Below are positions 11,101 through 22,634 of a stretch of 64,000 nucleotides of DNA, one piece after another. The DNA is from Liolophura sinensis. Lineage: Eukaryota; Mollusca; Polyplacophora; Chitonida; Chitonidae. Below the pieces are notes generated by a model. The model had not been told where the DNA came from. It made no database searches and saw only the letters and a list, made by a program, of their open reading frames with translations. The position numbers and the translations under genes are program-made. Each line of letters begins with the position of its first letter. The first letter of the stretch is position 1. The stretch spans positions 61,053,249 through 61,117,248 of the forward strand of contig NC_088295.1 in the NCBI RefSeq assembly GCF_032854445.1. The letters run 5' to 3'.

Positions 11101-14100
11101 CTCTTCTGATCTACGGGATAGTGGTTTCACTGAAGGTGCCAGATCCTCCGAAGTTACAGAAGGCGTATCTGACTCTTTCATAAATAGAATGAAACATGAA
11201 CATAATCGGTACCTAACCTATCGTAGCTGGCCTGGCACAGAAATCAATCAGCCTAAACTTCTGGCGAAAGCAGGGTTTTACTACACAGGCCTAAATTTTA
11301 AAGTGCTCTGCGCATTCTGCAATGGCATGCTTGATTACAGTGAACCTGAGCAGGAGCCAATGGCTTACCACAGGGATCTTTTTCCCAATTGCCCTTTTGT
11401 CCGTTCACCAAACGCAGTGAATATCCCTGCGTACCCTGTGCCACCAGCAGGCCCCACCCCTCCACTGGCAGTCCAAGCTGATCTGGCCATGCTGGGAATC
11501 ATGTCCGACTTGCCAAAACACCCGGAGTTCACTCTGTTACAGGCAAGGATCGATTCTTTCAGGAGCTGGAACCCAGAACATGAACAAAGACCCTATGACC
11601 TTGCTGTAGCAGGTTTCATTTATGCTGGTAAGATGCTCTCTCCCTTCTCTTCAGTCATAGATCGACTTTTCAAATGCCTTATGGCTGGACGGTTTGCAGC
11701 AAATTGGCTTCCTCCACCTTTAAACCTGCACGACTTATCATCTCTGTTTGAGAAAGACTTTTAAATATCAGTCAGGTAACATGATATACAAGATATACTG
11801 AACCCTGAACCTGACCAAAACAGAAAATGTGAAGTTTTCCACATTTATCTATGTCCATTTACATACATGTATTCACATTCATGGGTATACATGTTCATCT
11901 TTATACATACACGTGCATATTCAGTATGTGGAAAGGTCTTCAGCAACCTGCGGATGGTTGTGGGTTTCCCCCGGGTTCCTTCCACCATAATGCTGGTCGC
12001 CGTCATATAAGTGAAATATTCTTTAGTACGGCGTAAAACACCAATCAAATAAATAAATAAATGTACATATATACTTACTAGTTTATAGTTTTCATTAAGC
12101 TTTTGTCTTTGAGCAGATGTTTGTGAATATGAATACTAAAAGTATTGCAATGTGTTCTGTTGTAGGCATGAGTGACTGTGTGAAATGTTTCCAGTGTGAC
12201 GGAGGCCTACGTAACTGGCTTCCTGGGGACATCCCCTGGGTTGAGCATGCTCGATGGTTCCCCCAGTGCTCCCATGTGAGGCTCTGTAAGGGTCAGGAGT
12301 TCATCGACACCATTGAAGAAATGTATCCTCGACAAGGTGTAAGTATTGTGTTAACATGTGCACCAGAGAGTCAGGCTTCCTGAAACGGCTAAAGCATTGT
12401 TTTCACCAAAATACAGGAACATCAACCCCTTACGGATGAGTATGCGGACTCAAGTCTATCTCTGATTGTTTTGGCTGTAGTTTTATTTTATGTTTGGCAA
12501 GGACCAGTTTTTTATTCCGAGTGCTCGGTTCAGTACCTGAGGGTTGGAGGCTTTGTGCACTTCACATTTGAACCTTACTGTTGTCAAATGAAAAAAAAAA
12601 AAAAAATAAAAGAAGAAAATGTTGAATATGGCAACCAACATCAGTCCAATAAATAAATAAATGTAATTTGCTAGAATTATAAATTGCATTCCAATATAGA
12701 TTTTGTTCTTCTTCTTTACAGGCAGCGAGCAGTACCACCGTAACCAGGTCAAGCACAGCAGGTAAGCTAACCTTTTTTTGTATGAATATACAAGTACAGT
12801 ATTTCTACATTATGTTTTTCTTCATGTCACTATTAAGTTCTTATCCAAAGGGCTAGACACAGGCATGGCATTTTTTTTGTCTTTTCGTTATTTAAGCAAT
12901 CTTTCTGGTTCAGCGTATGTATACCATGGGCTGTTATGGCACCAGTGCAGAATTGTTTGGAAAAACAGATTCATCTTGTACACATATGCAGCTCTGGTCT
13001 TGTAGTGATATACATGTATACTTTACCACAGTACTGGAGCCTGGGTGAAGTTGAAAAATAGGATACTTAGTAAAAGCCCCAAAAAACATTCATCAACATT
13101 TTGTTTGTTTAGTATGCAGTGTATGAGATTCAACATTCTACCATATAACACAACTTTCCTCAAGGTATATGCATTTTTTGAAATTTTACATTACTGTGGA
13201 AACTCCTGAGTGTGTCCCAGAAACAAATAATTTGCAAGAGTTCATTGATCTAGTGAAATTGTCTCCCTTACTACGACAAATGACCTAAAATTTCACCAGT
13301 GACTAAGTTGCACGTCGCCTCATTATGAGAGTTGGATTGATTTTAGAAAAGTTCCGGTGTGTTTTGAGGTTTGTTATTGAAGGTAGAATTATATCCTTTT
13401 GAGAAAATGCACAGCACAATGATAATATTGATACACAAGATTTGGGTTCAAACTCGACATTTTACAGGTAATGAGTGGTCAACATAACGCGGTCATTTGA
13501 AGCCCATATTGCCACAGGCATGCTGTGCGTATCTGCATGTCACATATACATATAGGAAAGATCGCCAATAACTTACCAATAGCTTGTAGTGTATCCTTGG
13601 CAGTCTGTTTTTCTCCACTCGTAAATCTGAACCCCATCTTGTAAGTGATAGATTTTTGGGTATGGCGTCAACAATCAAAGAAAAAAATAAATAAATTTAG
13701 CTGATGATACATGTAGTTTAGACATTGCTCGCACTGCAATTTAATGATCATTTAGCCAACTTTTTAGACCCCGCTTTTTATGTGTAAATGTCAAATAACA
13801 ATATCAGGATCAGTTGCTACATTTCATTTACAGCTAATGCACCAACCCCGAATGTGGATCGGTTGATGTTCTCACCAGCAGCACAGAGCGTTCTGGAGAT
13901 GGGGTATGCTCGGGATTTAGTGAAAAGAGGACTTGAAATGTTCATAAGACAGAAAGGTGAGGTTTGATCATGGGCATATAGGCCGCCAGTGCTAAATACA
14001 TGTACATTAAGTCTTGTTTTGTAAAGCTAGGACTTACAGTACACAAGTACGTGTAGTGTAGTAATAAGTATGAAAACCAAACACCTCATTTTGACTCAAT

Positions 14101-17100
14101 ATTTCAGCATCGGCCATCATGATGGTGAAAGTCCATGTGTTCATTTTGTTTTTCGAGCTTAATCTGCATATACTTGCGTATTTGTAGCTAAAACTTACCA
14201 GTGCCACAAAATTTAGGAAATTTTAGTGAAAATTTTCGGATGAAGAATAATTTTTGCAGCTGAACACATTCGTACTTCATAGAGCATAGGCATTGTTCAA
14301 GCATGCCTTTATGCCTACATGTTTACATTGCTTATTTGGCACATTGTACTGATTGAGTTCTGGATCCACAGCGAAGCGAGGATTCCAGGCATAATTTTTC
14401 ATTTCGGTTGTTTGCACCCTCGTGCATAAACCTGTTTTTGGTGTGACTCTTGTGTCCCCGGTGTATCCATGGTACAGTTTCGATGAATTTGCATTTACAA
14501 AGCCATGCAGTTCTGAGACTTGGTTCATGGATTCAAAAATGCCCAACTGTCATGTGTGCCAAGTTATTGCTAACTGGCATTTGAAGGAACATGTAAATGA
14601 TACTTTTTCAACTTAGGTAAACTATGTGCAAAAACCTGTATGATAAACCCACCAGTGGTCAATCAACTGTCTCTTATCATATACATCTATTTCTAGTTTT
14701 ACCCATGGACTAGTTTTACCCATTTCAGCTATGCTCCAAGATATTATCATATTGCTGATTGTGAGCATTGCTCTCGCCAAAATGTGTGCCTATAAAGATG
14801 CCCTGTTTGCGTTTCAATGGCTCTGTGATGGAAGTCTCATAATAACCAGGCTTTGGTAAGGTGAGAACATAGAGTCGATAAGTTATAGGTGCTGTCCAGG
14901 GGTGTCAACGTTGGCCTAAGGACAAGTCCAACAGTGATCACCATGCATTGTGTCCACTGGTTTTTGTAACAAAAATGTTACGTCACAGTATTTGGACATT
15001 GAATTTCCAAACTGCGAGAAACAAGAATTATGGATGCCACGGAATCTTGTTACATCGTTATGTGTGTGAAACATTGTGCTGGGTCCTTAAACAAGATTTT
15101 GTTGTAACTGCACATCCAGTGACAGTAACATGTACACCCCTTCTGCAATGTATTGGCTCAGCCATAAACAGGTCTGTCTCTATGTATTAGGTGAAATAAC
15201 CTTCAACATATATTTGTTGTTAATCAAATGGTAATGGTCTTGGGTTGAATTCACATGCGCTTCATGAAAATAAAAACACTGTCATGTAGGGTTGTAATAT
15301 TTTGCATGAACCGAGATACATAACCTTAGGTTTTTATGTCGTTATCTTCTGCTTACTTATAAGAACATTGTATATCATGTATATATATATATAATCTCCA
15401 GACCACATTTGTCCTTTACCGATTTGCAAGTTCATGTACACTTTCTGTAGAGTACAGGCACGCTTCACTAAAAACAGAATGAAAAAATCTGTAGTGGTAA
15501 AGGTAGTTTATTTTACCTATACAGTCAGTATATGTAATTTTTGAATCATTTAATGTAAGAAAATTCAAAAATTTTCTTCCTCAGGGAGTGACTCTGGGCT
15601 GAATGCTCATGAACTGGTGGAAATTGTTCTGGAAATTCCCAGTGTAGAAGACGACCTCTCCTCTACGAGTGAGGATCAGCAGCCCAGTGCAGCACCGCCA
15701 CAACCACTTGTAGGAGCTACTGGGCACAAGTCCTTACCAAACTTTCCCAGGAGCAATTCCTCGATTGTAGACGAGTCTGAAATCGGGGAAGAATTAGGTA
15801 AGTTTTTGTATATCTTTATCAAACGTGTGCATGCATTTAATTCCTACGATAGTTGGATCCTCTAACCTGATGTAATGGGAAGGCAGCAAATTTTTTAATC
15901 TTGTAAGGTGGCACTAATGTGAAGCACTACCTTGAACGGGATTCCAGATTCAGGCTGTGGTCTCTGCACGGGATTCCTGATTCAGGCCTTGGTCTATGTA
16001 GGGTATTCTAGATTCTGGCTGTGCTCTATGTAGGGGATTCCAGATTCTGGCCGTGGTCTATGTAGGGGATTCCAGATTCTGGCCGTGGTCTATGTAGGGG
16101 ATTCCAGATTCTGGCTGTGGTCTATGTAGGGTATTCCAGATTCTGGCTGTGCTCTATGTAGGGGATTCCAGATTCTGGCTGTGCTCTATGTAGGGGATTC
16201 CAGATTCTGGCCTTGGTCTATGTAGGGTATTCCAGATTCTGGCTGTGCTCTATGTAGGGGATTCCAGATTCAGGCTGTGGTCTCTGCACGGGATTCCTGA
16301 TTCTGGCCTTGGTCTATGTAGAGTATTCCAGATTCTGGCTGTGGTCTATGTAGGGGATTCCAGATTCTGGCTGTGGTCTATGTAGGGGATTCCAGATTCT
16401 GGCTGTGGTCTATGTATGGGATTCCAGATTCTGGCCTTGGTCTATGTAGGGGATTCCAGATTCTGGCTGTGGTCTATGTATGGGATTCCAGATTCTGGCC
16501 TTGGTCTATGTAGGGGATTCCAGATTCTGGCTGTGGTCTATGTAGGGGATTCCAGATTCTGGCTGTGGTCTATGTATGGGATTCCAGATTCTGGCCTTGG
16601 TCTATGTATGGGATTCCAGATTCTGGCCTTGGTCTATGTAGGGTATTCCAGATTCTGGCTGTGGTCTATGTATGGGATTCCAGATTCTGGCTGTGGTCTA
16701 TGTATGGGATTCCAGATTCTGGCCTTGGTCTATGTATGGGATTCCAGATTCTGGCTGTGGTCTATGTAGGGGATTCCAGATTCTGGCTGTGGTCTATGTA
16801 TGGGATTCCAGATTCTGGCTGTGGTCTATGTATGGGATTCCAGATTCTGGCCTTGGTCTATGTAGGGGATTCCAGATTCAGGCTGTGGTCTATGTAGGGT
16901 ATTCCAGATTCAGGCCGTGGTCTCTGTAGGGGCTATGTTGAGGACCTGATTCTCAAGGTGGATCTTATATCCAAGTGAAATAAAATCTAAAGCCCAACTG
17001 GGAATAGAGAGGTTAAGATACTCGTGAATGACAAATGAGCAACGAGTGATGTCATTGTTATCTGTGTATGGCATCAGGCTTGGCAAATCTATGTCGCACC

Positions 17101-20100
17101 GTCTGCTCTTTTTCAATGAGTTGAACGATACTTACTGGTAATACATTTCCAAGTCAATATTTGAGGATTTTATCAGTTTGGGTGTAAAATAAAAGGGAAA
17201 ACGACCTACTCATGAACCATTAATCTATCATAAGTATCAAATTTTACTTACAAAATGTAGGAGTTAAGCCGAGAAAACATAATTTTTCAACTGCATGTAT
17301 TTTATGCATTGGCGCTGTGCGATAACAATATAGGGCATGTGCCGCAGCTTTCAAGCCTATGCTGTAAATATGCAAACAGTGATATGCTGTGCGTCATTCA
17401 TAATATGTATCGCCAGTTTATGAAAATACAACATAGGTCTAATTTATTTGGAAGACTCAACTCGTGTGATTTGAGTGGCTTTTCCTTCATAACAACACGA
17501 GTTCACCTGGCTCACATGCACAAGTCATACTCATATCTCATTAATGGATATCTTAACCTCTCTAATGATGGCACACTCTCAGTGTTTGAAATCCTGTCCA
17601 ACCTCTGTACTGGAACCTAGACACTGCATGCCTTGTAAGCCTTGTAAGCCTTGTAGGCATGCCTTGTAAGCTGTAGTACTGTACATATACTGGTATTAAT
17701 GCATGCGATAGTGATTTTTGTGGCGTGGGTTTCACATTTAAATTTGTTGTTACACTTGAAAGAATTAACCCATCCCTAATATGCACTTTACAGTGCCTCT
17801 GCAGTGTAAGGAATGTTCTTATGAGGAAAAAGACAATTTTGCAATTCCTGTATGAATACATGTCATTTGTGTGGAATAATTTTATGAAGATGGTAAATTG
17901 AGTGTACTTTTGCTAAATTTGTTTGCATTTTATTAAATTTGTTTTTCAGGCATGACAGCAGATAAAGACTTTTTGTGGCTCTGCAGTAGGATAATCTTTT
18001 CAATGCCATGCTGTTAATCTTTGATTGCCACAAAAGCATGTTTAGTACAATGGAATGTGATTTCATATCTCTTCACTATGTTTGTTTACCATTTCCATGG
18101 ATACAGGACAAGAAGTAAAACAGTTTGATGTAGTAAAATGAATATTTCCATTCCGTGCAGACATGAGGGAGTCAGTTTCAGACGAGGAAAAAACCAGAGT
18201 AAAACTGACAGGCTTTCGCAGACAGATTTTCAGATGGAGTAACTTTAATGCCATATTGCAAGACAATAAGGATCTTGCACTTTATTTTATCCTGTGTGAT
18301 TGACCTTTGTGCAATTTGTACCTTTGTTGCGTCAAATCCGTATTGTTATGAAACGTGCAAATTACCACGGCCCTTCAAGGCCCTTTTATGGGTTCGAGTT
18401 GTGATGTCGTCGGCGTCTGCTGAGAAAGAACATAAGGTCTCAGAGATGTGGTGTCAGAGACCCGATTTGATGCCAATGCCGGGTACAGTGGTAGCCCATT
18501 GATACCCAAAAAGCTTCACGAAAGACTTCACAAAAGATTTTTTCGCACTATGGACCATTTATTACTACCAAAACTTCAATATGAGTGGAGGCAGAGGAAT
18601 CTCATGACTTTACTGCTACAGGCTGGGATTGAACCAACACCTTCCAATCACAGTATGTCCCCATGTTGGCGGAAGCAGGAGAATGTCATAATGCCCCTGT
18701 CAGAGGCTGGGACAACCAACAGCGTCCGACCACGGCATATCTTGTCAGCAGATGCAGGGGAATGTGAAAACGTCCTGTCACTGGCTGGGATTGAATCTTT
18801 TCCAGATCTTTTTAGCAACAGCATGCCCTCACATCAGCAGAGACAGGTGAATGTCAGCCCCCCACATCCTTACACAGGCTGGCCTTAAATCAACGCGGCC
18901 CCCTGTGTGAGCAGAGGCAGGGGAATCTCAAGACTTCCCTTTCACAGGCACGTATGGCCGTCCACCTATTTTATGCGACCACATGTGCAGAGGTAAGACT
19001 TCCCTTTCACAGGCTGTCATGGCTGTCCAGCCATGGTATCAACTTAGCAGAGGCAGGAGAAGTCTTCCCCGTAAAAGACTGGTGTGGCAGTCCACCAACT
19101 TTATGCGGCCACATTAGCAGAGGCAGGGGAGTCTTAAAACTACCCTGTCACAGGCTGGTATGGCCGTCCAATCACGGCATACAACCACAGCTGAGGCAGG
19201 AGAATCTCAAAACTTTCCTGTCACAAGCTGGCAGGCTGCTACGGCTGTCCAACCACTTCATGCGACCACATTAGCAGAGACAGGAGAATCTCAAAACTTT
19301 CCTGTCACAGGCTGGTATGGCCGTCCAACCACTTCATGCAACCACATTAGCAGAGACAGGAGAATCTCAAGACTTCCTGTCACAGGCTGCTACGGCTGTC
19401 CAACCACTGCATGCGACCACATTAGCAGAGGCAGGAGAATCTCAAGACATTCCTGTTGCAGGCTGGTATGGCTGTCCAACCACTGCGTGCAAGAAAATTA
19501 GCAGAGACAGGGGAGTCTAAAAACTTCCCTGTCAGAGGCTTGTATGGCTGTCCAGTCACGGCATGCGACTACATAAACAGAGGCAGGGGAGTCTTAAAAC
19601 TACCCTGTCACAGGCTTGTATGGCCATCCAACCACTTCATGCGACCACATTAGCAGAGACAGAGAATCTCAAGACTTTCCTGTCACAGGCTGGTATGGCC
19701 GTCCAACCACTTCATGCGACCACATTAGCAGAGACAGGAGGATCTTAAGACTTCCTGTCACAGGCTGGTATGGCCGTCCAACCACTTCATGCGACCACAT
19801 TAGCAGAGACAGGAGAATCTTAAGACTTCCTGTCACAAGCTGGTATGGCTGTCCAACCACTTCATGCGACCAATGTGGCCAGCTGGAGAATCTCAAGACT
19901 TTCCTGTTGCAGGCTGGTATGGCCGTCCAACCACTTCATTCGACCACATTAGCAGAGACAGGGGAGTCTAAAAACTTCCCGATCAAAGGCTTGTATGGCT
20001 GTCCAGTCACGGCATGCGACTACCTAAACAGAGGCAGGGGAGTCTTAAAACTTCTCAGTCACAGGCTGCTAATTCTGTCCAGCTACTGCGTGCGACCACA

Positions 20101-21738
20101 TTAGCAGAGACAGGAAAATCTCAAGACTTCTCTGTCCATCCACGGCATATCCTCATAACAGTAGAACCTGGAAAATCTCAAGGGAATTTTCAAAACTTGC
20201 TGTGATTGAACCAACACCGTTCAAACACGGCATGCTATCACACCAGCAGAGGCAAGGGAGTCTCAGGCTGGGACTGAATAAGCGCTGTCCATCCACGGCA
20301 TGTTCCCATGACCAAGCATACGACCACATTACCAGAGACAGGTGAGTCTCAAAACTCCCCTGTCACACAGGCTGGTATGGCCGCCTAATCACAGCATGTG
20401 ACCACATTAGCAGAGACTGGAGAATCTCAAGACTTCTCTGTCCAACCACGGCATGGCCCCAAAATGACAAAACCAGGGAAATCTCGAGACTTCCCTATCA
20501 CAAGCTGGGGTTAGATCAACACCGTCCAAACACGGCATGCAACCACATCAGCAGAGGAAAGGGAGTCTCAAAACCTCCCTGTCACAGGCTGGGACTGAAT
20601 CAGCGTTGTCCATCTGCAGTATGTCCCAATGTCAGCAGGGACAGGGGAATCGCAAAACTTATTATTACATGCTGGGATTGGACCAAGATTCTCTAACCAC
20701 TGCATGTCACCATATTCAGAGAAGTCTCAAAACTTCCCTGTCACAGACTGAATTTAGTGATGGAATGTTAGCAATGGTCAGAAACATTGGTGGTTAGCAT
20801 GGCCTGGTGGCTGTCGTATGAGTGAAATATTTTTGATTATGGCGTAAAACGTAAGCTGTTATCAAATAAATAAATAAATACGAAGGAAAGTGAAGGTTGT
20901 GGGTCACTCGCTACTGACAAGCGGAGAATTACAAGAGCTGGTCACAGAGTTTATCACCATTTGTGCACAACTTTTTGCCACTTTTTTTATTGGTGAGGTG
21001 TCCTTTTTTTATTATTTCTTTTTTATTTATTATTTCTTTTTTATTTCTGTCTTTTATCCATACAAAAGCCCTAACCAATAATTACGTCTCCGTTTTTCAC
21101 ACAGGTGCATCTTGGGGAAAAACGTGGTTGTGAAGGCGCCATATTTGGCTGTTAACTGATTTGTATAACATCTGCAGTTTTCAGGAGCTGTCTAAATTCT
21201 GTTCCATCGAAAACTAAGTGACTTCTTAGCTAACACAGAAATCAGATTTGAACCCAGTTTTTACCAACAGTGCCTTGCCACAAACAATCGATGACTTAAT
21301 TAGGTTTTAGGACTATTGGCCCTTATTGTTTAAATGAAAACTTCTTAATTTATTCTACTGGTGTCAAATGTAGTTTTCATGTATTAGTTTATAGTGATAC
21401 ACTATCTAATGTGGTTTCTCGCCGTAGAATATTTCGCTTAAAGCGATGCCTTAAACAAGAATCCAATAAACGAATGTAGCGTGTGTATTGAGTATGATGT
21501 GCTTGCTATTGATATGAAAAAATGATATTTGTTGATTTCAGACACAAAGTCGCTTAGAGAGAAAAACAGAGAATTGATTGAACAAACACTGTGCAAGATA
21601 TGCTTGGAAAATAAGATGTGTATAACCTTCCTGCCTTGTGGCCACTTGGTTTCCTGTGCAGAGTGTGCCCCTGCCCTCCGGAAGTGCCCTATCTGCCGCA
21701 GCACCATCAAGGGCAGGGTCCGGGTGTACATGTCATAA
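7920..21738 (+). CDS. XIAP-like inhibitor of apoptosis, 3xBIR-UBA-RING with N-terminal hydrophobic hairpin
   Basis: Coding exons are 7920-8159, 9884-11627, 12166-12338, 12722-12761, 13834-13956, 15585-15797 and 21542-21738. All have GT..AG borders and compatible phases, and give about 909 aa. Domains in order: two hydrophobic segments (about residues 175-196 and 223-246); BIR1 (about 341-410; C380, C383, H400, C407); BIR2 (about 517-585; C556, C559, H576, C583); BIR3 (about 627-702; C669, C672, H689, C696); UBA (about 744-792, EMGY at 755-758); and a C-terminal C3HC4 RING (C862, C865, C877, H879, C883, C886, C893, C896) ending RVRVYMS. Family knowledge: BIR domains bind and block caspases or IAP-binding-motif proteins, UBA binds ubiquitin, and RING is an E3 ligase. 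The order BIR3x-UBA-RING without CARD matches XIAP, which is about 500 aa; the extra length is mostly N-terminal. The start chosen is the ATG ATG after the strong acceptor at 7891. Upstream non-coding exons and the promoter were not found. Confidence 0.92.
8590..9130 (+). other. Intron 1 of the IAP gene: degenerate short repeats and an open stretch
   Basis: 8690-8880 has imperfect direct repeats around gcaacagaaa and aattaactagc. 8911-9123 is open with moderately coding-like translation ([19 protein letters not shown]..) but lacks clear splice sites. No function is seen. Confidence 0.3.
9884..11627 (+). CDS. IAP gene exon 2: hydrophobic hairpin, BIR1, BIR2, start of BIR3
   Basis: A 1744-nt exon, open throughout. 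The acceptor is ttttcag at 9881-9883 and the donor CTG|GTAAGA is at 11628. It encodes a polar leader, two strongly hydrophobic stretches ([17 protein letters not shown] and [19 protein letters not shown]) separated by about 30 residues with several Cys, then BIR1 ([12 protein letters not shown]), a Ser/Pro-rich linker, BIR2 ([12 protein letters not shown]) and the first half of BIR3 up to GFIYAG. It ends in phase 1, splitting a Gly codon that the next exon completes. BIR1 and BIR2 have Met where most BIRs carry the Trp of the DxPW motif, so their surfaces may differ from caspase-binding BIRs. Confidence 0.93.
11928..12062 (+). mobile_element. SINE, 3' half
   Basis: Body and tail of the same family (ggaaaggtcttcagcaacctgc.., ggcgtaaaacaccaatcaaat tail) without the tRNA head. 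Lies in intron 2 of the IAP gene. A longer AT-rich segment with cacat/acatg repeats precedes it. Confidence 0.85.
12166..12338 (+). CDS. IAP gene exon 3: zinc-binding half of BIR3
   Basis: Acceptor tgttgtag ends at 12165 and the donor GGT|GTAAGT starts at 12339. The first two bases complete the split Gly, giving [18 protein letters not shown]. The exon carries CFQC, then a DIPWVEH segment and RWFPQC, the complete second half of a BIR. By comparison with XIAP BIR3, the positions that shape the IAP-binding-motif groove are filled: Leu676, Trp679, an acidic Asp683 and Trp692. This is the BIR most likely to bind AVPI-type peptides. The exon ends in phase 0 after PRQG. Confidence 0.92.
12722..12761 (+). 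CDS. IAP gene exon 4: Ser/Thr linker micro-exon
   Basis: A 40-nt exon between acceptor tctttacag (ends 12721) and donor CAG|GTAAGC (12762). It encodes [13 protein letters not shown] plus one base, entering in phase 0 and leaving in phase 1, as its neighbours require. It adds a flexible Ser/Thr spacer between BIR3 and UBA. It is too short to appear as an ORF and is supported by splice sites and phase only. Confidence 0.75.
13834..13956 (+). CDS. IAP gene exon 5: first two helices of the UBA domain
   Basis: Acceptor atttacag ends at 13833; donor AAAG|GTGAGG follows at 13957. The phase is 1 in and 1 out. The translation runs [18 protein letters not shown] and on to FIRQK. The MGY/F loop after a short helix is the UBA signature, and the position after BIR3 is the one seen in cIAP and XIAP. 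Confidence 0.88.
15585..15797 (+). CDS. IAP gene exon 6: end of UBA domain and acidic linker
   Basis: Acceptor ttcctcag ends at 15584; donor TTAG|GTAAGT starts at 15798. The phase is 1 in and 1 out. It begins [19 protein letters not shown], the third UBA helix, followed by a Ser/Asp/Glu-rich linker ([20 protein letters not shown]..) that leads to the RING. As in vertebrate IAPs, the intron interrupts the UBA between helices 2 and 3. Confidence 0.88.
15936..16935 (+). repeat. 32-bp minisatellite, about 31 copies
   Basis: Unit gattccagattctggctgtg + gtctatgtaggg, with variants cctt/ctgt and gggg/atggg. Copies near the left edge are more diverged (ttctgcac forms). Because 32 is not a multiple of 3, three units make a 32-residue translated period and parts are open in several frames; this is an effect of the repeat and not a gene. 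Lies in the last IAP intron. Confidence 0.95.
18161..18238 (+). CDS. Possible 78-nt cassette exon of the IAP gene
   Basis: Inside the last intron, a good acceptor (ccattccgtgcag) precedes 18161 and a moderate donor (TGGA|GTAACT) follows 18238. The 78 nt are open and in phase 1 at both ends, so inclusion would insert 26 charged residues ([15 protein letters not shown]..) before the RING without shifting frame. If the donor is not used, the reading stops about 60 nt later and would give a RING-less protein. No homology is recognised; inference from splice signals only. Confidence 0.3.
18586..20760 (+). repeat. 76-bp minisatellite, about 28 copies
   Basis: Unit: attagcagagacaggagaat, ctcaagactttcctgtcaca, ggctggtatggccgtccaac, cacttcatgcgaccac. 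Central copies (19160-19960) are nearly uniform; copies at both ends are diverged or gapped, as expected when homogenisation acts in the middle. Long open frames here come from the repeat. In the last IAP intron. Confidence 0.93.
20797..20882 (+). mobile_element. SINE tail fragment
   Basis: Only the 3' end: ggctgtcgtatgagtgaaat.., a diverged ggcgtaaaac block and an aaataaataaa tail. It abuts the end of the 76-bp minisatellite. Confidence 0.6.
21542..21738 (+). CDS. IAP gene exon 7: C-terminal RING finger
   Basis: Acceptor gttgatttcag ends at 21541; phase 1 in; stop TAA at 21736-21738. It encodes [21 protein letters not shown] and [11 protein letters not shown], a full C3HC4 RING, ending RVRVYMS. 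That tail corresponds to the short IAP C-terminal tail used in RING dimerisation (family knowledge). No AATAAA signal is seen in the following 350 bases before a MITE, so the 3' end is not placed. Confidence 0.93.
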
Positions 21739-22086
21739 TGGTCTGGAAAATGAGGAGGGTGAGGATGGAGGAGGACGATGGTTGAAAGCGGTTAATCAAT
21801 TTCAAATGTGACGCGATGTCACTTTCACAATCATGTATATTTCTTCTTTATAAGTTTATCATACAAGACGCTCTCTAGGTTGTAGCGCCATAAGGCGACG
21901 TGATTTACACCTTTAATTCCAACAAAAGCAGATGAAGTCCTACTCAACAGACTTATGGAAGTACATGTAAATTGCTGAAATGCGTTCAGTTCTTGTCTAT
22001 CTGATCACTGAAGGTGGCAGATATAGTTGCAGTTTCTGTGACAACCGGAGGACTCGAAGTTACTGAAGTCGTGCTACTAGCACAGG

Positions 22087-22629
22087 GGCCCGTTTCAGAA
22101 AACGTCTGTAGCCGTCTAAGGATTGTTTGTCGACTATGTGTCATTAACCAACTACCATAAATAGGCTACGAAAAACCTTGACTACGCCGTTTCACAAAAA
22201 TAGAACTGTCTACAGCTTTGCAGGCTTACCATAGCCGGCTATGTCGAGGCTCTACATCAGTCTGATTGATTGAATCAATGCTAATATATCCAAAATATAA
22301 ATATATTAAATTACTTTGTATAAATAACAGAGAAAGAAGATAATTTCTTCTTCAGTTTCGTTTTTGACACAGTTTGTTGAAAAAGGGTAATAGCTTTCAC
22401 AACAGATGATCAAAGTCAAACAAGGTGATCTATTTCTATTTTTTTAGAATCAGTAAATCCACTTTAGAAATGCGTTTGCCGACTCCCAGCCACCTCCGGA
22501 GCTGGCTAGGGATTTGGGCTTCCAAAATCTGACTGAAAGCTACGATAGCCAAATATTTTTTTTGTAAAACCGGTTAGACAAAATTGCTAGCCGTCTAATC
22601 TTAGCCTTTAGACTTTTATGAAACGGGCC
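22087..22629 (+). mobile_element. MITE with ggcccgtttca inverted ends
   Basis: 543 bp. The left end ggcccgtttcagaaaacgtc and the inverted right end (..ttttatgaaacgggcc) are imperfect inverted repeats, flanked by a 5-bp duplication acagg (22082-22086 and 22630-22634). Inside, gccgtctaa motifs repeat near both ends. No ORF. A non-autonomous DNA transposon in the 3' flank of the IAP gene. Confidence 0.75.
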
Positions 22630-22634
22630 ACAGG

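Noticed and set aside
16416-16929. Long overlapping ORFs reading [16 protein letters not shown] repeats
   Set aside because: They are the translation of the 32-bp minisatellite in several frames inside an IAP intron, with no splice support.
18448-20797. Many ORFs reading [17 protein letters not shown] and similar
   Set aside because: Products of the 76-bp minisatellite; the frame changes each unit and none is anchored to a domain.
21427-21475. SINE-like tail just before the RING exon
   Set aside because: Only a vague resemblance (gaatatttcgcttaaagcga, aatccaataaacga); too diverged to call.
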